Assembly: GCF_026625765.1 (NCBI RefSeq)
Contig: NZ_CP113062.1
Span: 1,488,001-1,552,000 of the forward strand
Direction of reading: 5' to 3'
DNA length: 64,000 nt
Source of the DNA: Frigoribacterium sp. SL97
Lineage (GTDB): Bacteria > Actinomycetota > Actinomycetes > Actinomycetales > Microbacteriaceae
This document shows positions 63,330-64,000 of the stretch, piece after piece. The notes beneath the pieces were generated by a model. It saw only the letters and a list, made by a program, of their open reading frames with translations, was not told the origin of the DNA and ran no database searches. The translations under genes and the position numbers were made by a program. Positions within the stretch are counted from its first letter, which is position 1. The number at the start of each line of letters is the position of its first letter.

Positions 63330-64000
63330 GTGACCGAGACGACGGCCGAGCTCGCCCGTTCTGCCACGTCCGACTTCGCCGCCGCGGCCGCCATCGCGGC
63401 CGCCGCCGCCCGGGCCTCCGCCGCCCAGCCCACCGTTCCCGTCGATCTCGGCATCATCCAGCCGCGCCGCCGTCTGGGCCTCTCCGACCTCAAGGTCTTC
63501 CCCCTGGCCCTCGGCGGCAACGTGTTCGGGTGGACGGCCGACCAGGCCGAGACGACCTCCGTGCTCGATGCCTACTTCGATCTCGGCGGCAACTTCGTCG
63601 ACACGGCCGACTCCTACGCCGGGGGTCGCAGCGAGATCATGATCGGATCGTGGATGCGCTCCCGTCGATCACGCGACGACATGGTCGTGTCCACCAAGGT
63701 GGGCAAGAGCGCCGACAACCCCGGTCTGACCCCCCGCGCGATCGAGCGGGCCGTCGACGCGTCCCTCGAGCGGCTCGGAACCGACCACATCGACCTGCTC
63801 TACTTGCACGTGGACGACACCGAGGTGGCGTTCGAGCGCACCCTGCTGGCCGTCGACCACCTCATCCGGGTGGGCAAGGTCCGATGGTTCGGCGGTTCCC
63901 ACCACTCGGGCAACCGCCTCTACGAGGCCCGCATCGCGGCGGGGATGCTCGGAATCGCCCCGATGGTGGCCCTGCAGAACCAGTACAACCTCCTCGACCG
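63330..64000 (+). CDS. Aldo/keto reductase, 3' end beyond the window
   Basis: At least 223 residues are encoded; no stop is reached. After an Ala-rich N-terminal extension of about 45 residues the AKR fold begins (RRRLGLSDLKVFPLALGGN). Tetrad residues are Asp and Tyr in FVDTADSYAGGRSE (about 90-103), Lys in VVSTKVGK (about 125) and His in LLYLHVDD (about 156). It is of the YajO/tas-like class. GTG 63330 follows GAGGAAGGAA. The substrate is unknown. Confidence 0.88.
   Translation, partial: MTETTAELARSATSDFAAAAAIAAAAARASAAQPTVPVDLGIIQPRRRLGLSDLKVFPLALGGNVFGWTADQAETTSVLDAYFDLGGNFVDTADSYAGGRSEIMIGSWMRSRRSRDDMVVSTKVGKSADNPGLTPRAIERAVDASLERLGTDHIDLLYLHVDDTEVAFERTLLAVDHLIRVGKVRWFGGSHHSGNRLYEARIAAGMLGIAPMVALQNQYNLLD

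Overview
The window is about 71% G+C, densely packed and free of insertion sequences, phage genes, tRNAs and rRNAs. Mycoredoxin, Ku, a maltokinase-like protein, a CYTH-CHAD protein, an emfourin-regulated M4 protease and many leaderless genes point to a high-GC actinobacterium, most likely of the family Microbacteriaceae (Curtobacterium/Frigoribacterium/Rathayibacter type; the genus cannot be fixed from this window). It reads as ordinary chromosome.

Layout. 0-9.7 kb: stress and central carbon genes: SDR oxidoreductase, Ku, a Rho_N-type small protein, a GH15 glucoamylase-like gene coupled to phosphoketolase, an SMP-30 lactonase, an FAD oxidoreductase and Dps. 10-16 kb: two convergent alpha/beta hydrolases, a FUSC membrane protein, an APH-like kinase and an FAD-Rieske oxidoreductase. 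16-20.5 kb: a SNF2 helicase, then an AbiEi/PDDEXK-like protein and a VOC protein among three copies of a 60-bp CTAG-centred palindrome. 20.5-31.5 kb: epimerase and mycoredoxin, pyruvate oxidase, maltokinase-like protein, CYTH-CHAD, DUF1697, oligopeptidase B, small hypotheticals and a MutT/MTH1-type NUDIX hydrolase. 31.5-45.9 kb: mainly membrane proteins (DUF3533-like, Na+/H+ antiporter, PiT phosphate transporter, YihY, PrsW, MFS), a frameshifted carboxylesterase, aspartase, FKBP and an aldo/keto reductase. 46-54.5 kb: a HelD-like helicase with an in-frame TGA, then a five-gene ABC importer/deaminase operon divergent from a LacI-type regulator. 54.6-58.2 kb: an M4 protease (frameshifted), its emfourin inhibitor and a His-rich membrane-anchored protein, apt and an M50-like peptidase. 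58.3-64 kb: VanZ-like protein, rpsO, a secreted transglycosylase, pnp and the start of an aldo/keto reductase.

Three features run through the whole window. (1) A 9-mer, AGGAGGCGC / GCGCCTCCT, occurs about 30 times in both orientations, and four intergenic hairpins are built from facing copies. (2) About twenty genes have a TANNNT box 6-8 nt before the start codon, which indicates leaderless transcription. (3) Three genes are broken by single lesions: two one-base shortfalls in G5 runs after CC, and one TGG-to-TGA. These are either recent decay or sequencing error.

The best candidates for follow-up are the ABC importer/adenosine-deaminase-like/LacI module with mirrored operators around divergent leaderless promoters, the CTAG palindromes next to (and partly encoding) the AbiEi-like protein, and the 9-mer/hairpin family.
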